Shown here: positions 60,269 through 64,000 of the stretch, piece by piece
How positions within the stretch are numbered: the stretch's first letter is position 1
Layout: each line of letters starts with the position of its first letter
Assembly: GCA_028551475.1 (NCBI GenBank)
Contig: CM052354.1
Location: forward strand, 11,181,172 to 11,245,171
DNA from: Casuarina equisetifolia
Lineage: Eukaryota > Streptophyta > Magnoliopsida > Fagales > Casuarinaceae
Length of the DNA: 64,000 bases
Reading direction: 5' to 3'
Made by a program: the position numbers and the translations under genes
Notes under the pieces: generated by a model
Told to the model about the DNA's origin: nothing
Databases searched by the model: none
Seen by the model: the letters and a program-made list of their open reading frames with translations, nothing else

Positions 60269-60501
60269 CTAGTGGATCTCTTTTTCGATGTTTCTCCTTT
60301 TTTTAATTTTTGTATAATTTTTTTTTTCTGTGGCTAAGAAGTTGGTGGAGTAGATAAATTAGCAAGGAAATTATATGTCTCTCTGCAACGAGGCTTCGTT
60401 AATGTCAGCCACAATAAATGACCTACTCATCCATTTTATTAACAACTCTTGACGTTTATTTGTACCGAGCAGGTTTTGGTGCTTGCAGGGACTGACACAT
60501 C

Positions 60502-60949
60502 TGTTGGATGCGACTCGAACTCTCAAAGGAGTTTCGCATGATTTAGGAGTCCATGTTTTACATAGATTGGGAAAGGAAAGAGTTCCTGTCCCACAGAAAT
60601 TAGAATAGAAGAATTGTGTGTCCCACATTGGTTAGAGAACCAACCTGTGGGAGTTAGAAGGCCTATAAAAAGGAGTCTATGTAGTCCCTAGGGACACATA
60701 GAAGAACCTAAGCGGTAATACTAGTAACCAAGTATTGGGTTATTTGCTGAGTATTACAAAGCTAAGGTTGAGAGAGTTTCTCAATCTTTTCTCTGTCAAA
60801 AGACTGAAGTTGTAATAGTTGAATCTTTTAGTGGAAGAAAAGGGAGTAGGACATTGTTGGTCCGAACCCTTAAAATCTCTTGTGTTAGCGTGTGTGCGTA
60901 TGTGTGCTTTGATCCCTTGTGGGAGAATTGTGCCGGCAAATTCCTAACA
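60502..60949 (+). repeat. 5' LTR of the gag-only element
   Basis: 448 bp, TG...CA ends. A TATAAAAAG near 60664 is a likely LTR promoter. Confidence 0.88.
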
Positions 60950-61167
60950 AGTGGTATCAAAGCCTGGGTTGAGACTCTGGGCAAGGCGAGGTACGGGTCA
61001 AGGCAGATTGCGCAACGTCAACAGTTGAGGGAGGATCGTGCTCTACACGATCAGTAGTTTGATTGGTCACTCTATTAGGTCAGATCTATTTTGGGTGTTT
61101 CTTAGCACAGCTTGTGGATTTATTTTTGTTGAGTAGTGATCTGGTAGAAGTAGAAGTATTCGCTATC

Positions 61168-62115
61168 ATGGATGAGATTAAGTATGGTGTTCCTTTGTTT
61201 GATGGCAAGAGTGATTTCAATTTGTGGAAAGTTAGTATACAAGATCTGTTAGTACAACAAGGTCTTGAAGAGGCTCTAGAGGAGCAAAAGCCAGATGGTG
61301 TAGGAGAGAAGATATGGAAGCAAAAACAAAGGAAGGCCTTAAGTACAATTAGAATGATGATCTCTCCAAACATCAAGCACAAGGTGTTGAATGAAAAGAC
61401 ACCTACAGATTTATGGAAGAAGTTGGAGAGTGTTTATGCATCGCGATCGCTAACGAACAAGCTATGTCTTAAGATGGAGCTTTACTCGTTGAAGATGGAA
61501 GAAGGTATGAATCTCCATGATCATGTGAATAATTTTGAAAAGGTATATGCAAAATTATCTCATTTGTTAAGTAGTGAAGAACAAATGAGAGAAGAAGAGA
61601 AGGCTCTACTTTTATTATCGTCTTTGTCAAAATCGTATAAGTCCTTTGTTCAGTCTTTGTTGGTGGGCAAGATGACACTAACGATGGATGATGTGACTAC
61701 ATTATTACGTGATAATGAGAGATTGATGGGAGAAAAGAATGAAGATCGTGAGGCATCAGTGTTGGCTATAGGGAGTTCTTTTCGAGGGAGGACTCCAAGG
61801 GGTAGAAGCAGCTCGAGAGACAGGTCTAAGTCGAGGCAGAGAAACCCTCATGAAGATAAAGAATGCTATTATTGCAAAAGGAAGGGTCACATAAGAGGAA
61901 ATTGCAGGAAAATGCTAGAAGATCTTGCAGAGCTGAAGAAGTTGAAAGATGAGGACTCGAACTTACAGATCTATGCTGCAGATGATTCTGAGATTCTTCC
62001 ATTGCCTTTGGAAGATGGGAGGTCACATGTAACTAGTGACAGATGGTTGTTGGATTCCGCTACAGGTGCTCATATATGTAGGGAAGAAGCCTGTTTTGAT
62101 ATCTTGAAGAAATGA
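61168..62115 (+). CDS. Gag-like protein of the non-autonomous Copia element
   Basis: From ATG 61168 (MDEIKYGVPLFDGKSDF) the reading resembles UBN2-type Copia gag: W-containing N-terminus, LWKKLESVYASRSLTNKLCL, then an Arg/Ser-rich stretch and a zinc knuckle of the form CX2CX4HX4C (CYYCKRKGHIRGNC). It closes with a WLLDSATGAHIC stretch, the place of the Copia protease active site. About 315 residues. The gag reading is open throughout; the element as a whole lacks the enzymes needed for its own movement. An in-frame ATG at 61063 lies upstream, but 61168 matches typical Copia gag starts. Confidence 0.75.
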   Translation: MDEIKYGVPLFDGKSDFNLWKVSIQDLLVQQGLEEALEEQKPDGVGEKIWKQKQRKALSTIRMMISPNIKHKVLNEKTPTDLWKKLESVYASRSLTNKLCLKMELYSLKMEEGMNLHDHVNNFEKVYAKLSHLLSSEEQMREEEKALLLLSSLSKSYKSFVQSLLVGKMTLTMDDVTTLLRDNERLMGEKNEDREASVLAIGSSFRGRTPRGRSSSRDRSKSRQRNPHEDKECYYCKRKGHIRGNCRKMLEDLAELKKLKDEDSNLQIYAADDSEILPLPLEDGRSHVTSDRWLLDSATGAHICREEACFDILKK

Positions 62116-62536
62116 GGGGATCTTGGCAACATCATTGCGGGAGACAAAGAGAAGATGAAGATTAAAGGTGTTGGCACTATCAGATTTAAGCTTCATAATG
62201 GTGATGTCAAGAGTTTGTAGAATGTGAGGTATGTACCATCTTGTGGCTACAATGTTATAGCTGTGGGAGAGTTAGCTACACGTGGGTATTCATACACTGG
62301 AAGAGGTGATTGGCTCAAGATATCCAAGCATGGTAAAGTTGTTCTTCAAGGTAGGAAGAGAGGAGGCAAGAATATTTATTTTCTTGATGCTCAAGCTATT
62401 CAGAAGAAAAGTGAAGACACCGTAGCAATGAAGCCGACGGGAATTCTATCCAAGCACAAGAAGACCAAAGAAAACAGGTGCGTGAAGTTTTCTGAAGATG
62501 TGAAGGTGTTTGAGATTTCTTCATCAAGGGAGGAAT

Positions 62537-62984
62537 TGTTGGATGCGACTCGAACTCTCAAAGGAGTTTCGCATGATTTAGGAGTCCATGTTTTACATGG
62601 ATTAGGAAAAGAAAGAGTTCCTGTCCCACAGAAATTAGAATAGAAGAATTGTGTGTCCCACATTGGTTAGAGAACCAACCTGTGGGAGTTAGAAGGCCTA
62701 TAAAAAGGAGTCTATGTAGTCCCTAGGGACATATAGAAGAACCTAAGCGGTAATATTAGTAACCAAGTGTTGGGTTATTTGCTGAGTATTACAAAGCTAA
62801 GGTTGAGAGAGTTTCTCAGTCTTTTCTCTGTCAAAAGACTGAAGTTGTAATAGTTGAATCTTTTAGTGGAAGAAGAGGGAGTAGGACATTGTTGGTCCGA
62901 ACCCTTAAAATCTCTTGTGTTGGCGTGTGTGCGTATGTGTGCTTTGATCCCTTGTGGGAGAATTGTGCCGGCAAATTCCTAACA
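62537..62984 (+). repeat. 3' LTR of the gag-only element
   Basis: 448 bp, same ends as the left copy. P450 exon 2 resumes after the ACATC duplication. Confidence 0.88.
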
Positions 62985-63587
62985 ACATCAACGGTGACAT
63001 TGGAATGGGCGATGTCCAATCTTCTCAATCATCCCAATGTGTTGAACAAGGCTAGAGCTGAGCTAGACAGCCACGTTGGACAAGAGAAATTGATCGACGA
63101 ATCAGATTTCTCTAAATTACGCTACCTTTCAAGCATAATCTTAGAAACCCTTCGATTGTCCCCAGCAGCCTCGCTGCTTATGCCCCATATGCCCTCGGAT
63201 GATTGTAGGGTCGGAGGATATGATATACCACGTAAGACGATGTTATTGGTCAATGCATGGGCCATACATAGAGACCCCAAGTTGTGGGAGGATGCAACAA
63301 GCTTTAAGCCAGAGAGGTTTGAAAGTGGGAAAGCTGAGTCACAGAAGTTGATGCCATTTGGGATGGGAAGGAGGGCTTGTCTTGGGGAAGGCCTCGCCCA
63401 ACGGACGGTGAGTCTGGCATTGGGATCATTGATTCAGTGCTTTGAGTGGAAGACAGTTAGTAAGGAGGAAGTCGACATGACCGAAGGTGATGGGGTCACA
63501 ATGCCCAAGGCAGTGGCACTGGAGGCCATGTGCAGGGCACGCCCGATCATTGGCAAACTTCTTTCCGAGTCTGTGGATGATGCTTGA

Positions 63588-64000
63588 ACCATGTCTTTGA
63601 GCCAAGTTGGTAACTTGGGCAATAATTCATCAGACAGAAGACTGCAGATACTCAAGATTTGGTGGGCACTTTGTACACATCTTGTTCATTCGTATGACCT
63701 CCTAACTTCTTTTTTTGTTTTTTCTCTTGGCTTGTAATGTACTTAATGGCTTTGTTTATGAAATAAGAACGGATTTGATAAACGATTGTTTCCTTTCCTT
63801 TTTCTCTTGATTATACTGATTCTAATAATAAACATGGACACCAGTATATCAGTTTTTAAAGTTGGAGGCAAACTCTTAAAATTTAAGGAAAATTAAGGAA
63901 CTTACTGCAAGATTGGAAACAGATGATGGAATTCAACTTATATTGATGATTAATTATACAAAATAAATAAAAAGCATTTTAAAATACTATATATTGAAAT
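63588..64000 (+). other. 3' flank of gene F
   Basis: Likely 3' untranslated region and flank. AATAATAAAC near 63823 could serve as a polyadenylation signal, but this is far downstream. Nothing else is recognised. Confidence 0.4.

Larger units (their letters stand above)
60502..62984 (+). mobile_element. Short gag-only Copia-type element (non-autonomous) in exon 2 of F
   Basis: Total 2483 bp, with LTRs of 448 bp at each end and target duplication ACATC (60497-60501 and 62985-62989). LTR ends are TGTTGGATGC...TTCCTAACA. The initiator-Met primer site TGGTATCAAAGC begins at 60952, two bases after the LTR, and a purine-rich tract precedes the right LTR. The inside (1.6 kb) carries gag with a CCHC knuckle and a protease-like start; no integrase, RT or RNase H is seen. 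The LTRs differ at about 9 of 448 sites (2%), all transitions, suggesting about 1.5 million years. It must have been moved by enzymes of a related Copia element. Confidence 0.9.
59372..63587 (+). pseudogene. CYP81-family cytochrome P450, copy F, split by a short Copia element
   Basis: Exon 1 is 59372-60262 (891 bp, no break), the intron 60263-60472 and exon 2 60473-60501 plus 62990-63587. Without the insertion and one copy of its 5-bp duplication, exon 2 is exactly 627 bp and the product would be of the same length as D and E. The insertion cuts the AGTDTS helix I motif, so a normal enzyme is unlikely unless the insert were spliced out. Two more oddities: the intron begins GCAAGT rather than GTAAGT, and the heme loop reads [10 protein letters not shown], with Leu where paralogues have Pro. 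ETLR and PERF are kept. An upstream in-frame ATG at 59366 adds two residues; 59372 aligns with paralogues. It is the only copy on the plus strand and is divergent from E. Confidence 0.92.

Overview
This window looks like nuclear DNA of a woody eudicot. The protein style and repeat content resemble grape (Vitis), but I could not search a database, so the genus is a guess. It is a tandem cluster of cytochrome P450 genes of the CYP81 family, heavily colonised by LTR retrotransposons. Seven CYP81 copies can be counted. From left to right they are called A (1269-1501), B (3323-5441), C (28420-35311), C2 (37522-38352), D (45751-47460), E (51164-52886) and F (59372-63587). A to E read on the minus strand and F on the plus strand. 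Only D and E look intact. Each has exon 1 of 891 bp, an intron of about 200 bp and exon 2 of 627 bp, giving 505 residues. A, B, C and F are each split inside a coding exon by a different LTR element. C2 has lost exon 2.

Layout: 1-1268 is the 3' part of a Copia element sitting in gene A. 1502-5960 holds duplicated flank and pseudogene B, with a solo LTR inside exon 1. About 5970-13100 is a nest of very old Ty3/gypsy LTR and gag pieces in both orientations. 13313-13765 is a CT-rich low-complexity block. About 13766-18260 is a SIRE/Maximus-like Copia remnant that ends just upstream of a decayed DHHC protein S-acyltransferase pseudogene (18286-21207). 22629-27898 is a whole-looking young Copia element whose two LTRs appear identical. 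28420-35311 is gene C, otherwise undamaged but split by a second Copia element. 35312-38708 is duplicated promoter flank plus C2. 38714-44016 is an older broken Copia element. 44022-53262 holds the intact genes D and E and their flanks. 53263-59313 is the spacer between the divergent genes E and F, loaded with a very old Copia relic that itself carries tandem repeats. 59372-63587 is gene F, split by a short gag-only Copia element.

The P450s are endoplasmic-reticulum mono-oxygenases of specialised metabolism; the substrate of these copies cannot be read from sequence. Flanking DNA is duplicated along with the genes: the flank of A matches the flank of C, B matches D, and E and F have inverted, homologous promoters. 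The cluster therefore grew by segmental duplication and was then broken mostly by retrotransposon insertion. Rough insertion ages from LTR differences, assuming about 1.3e-8 changes per site per year, are: near zero (22629-27898), about 1.5 My (in F), about 2.4 My (in C) and about 4 My (38714-44016).
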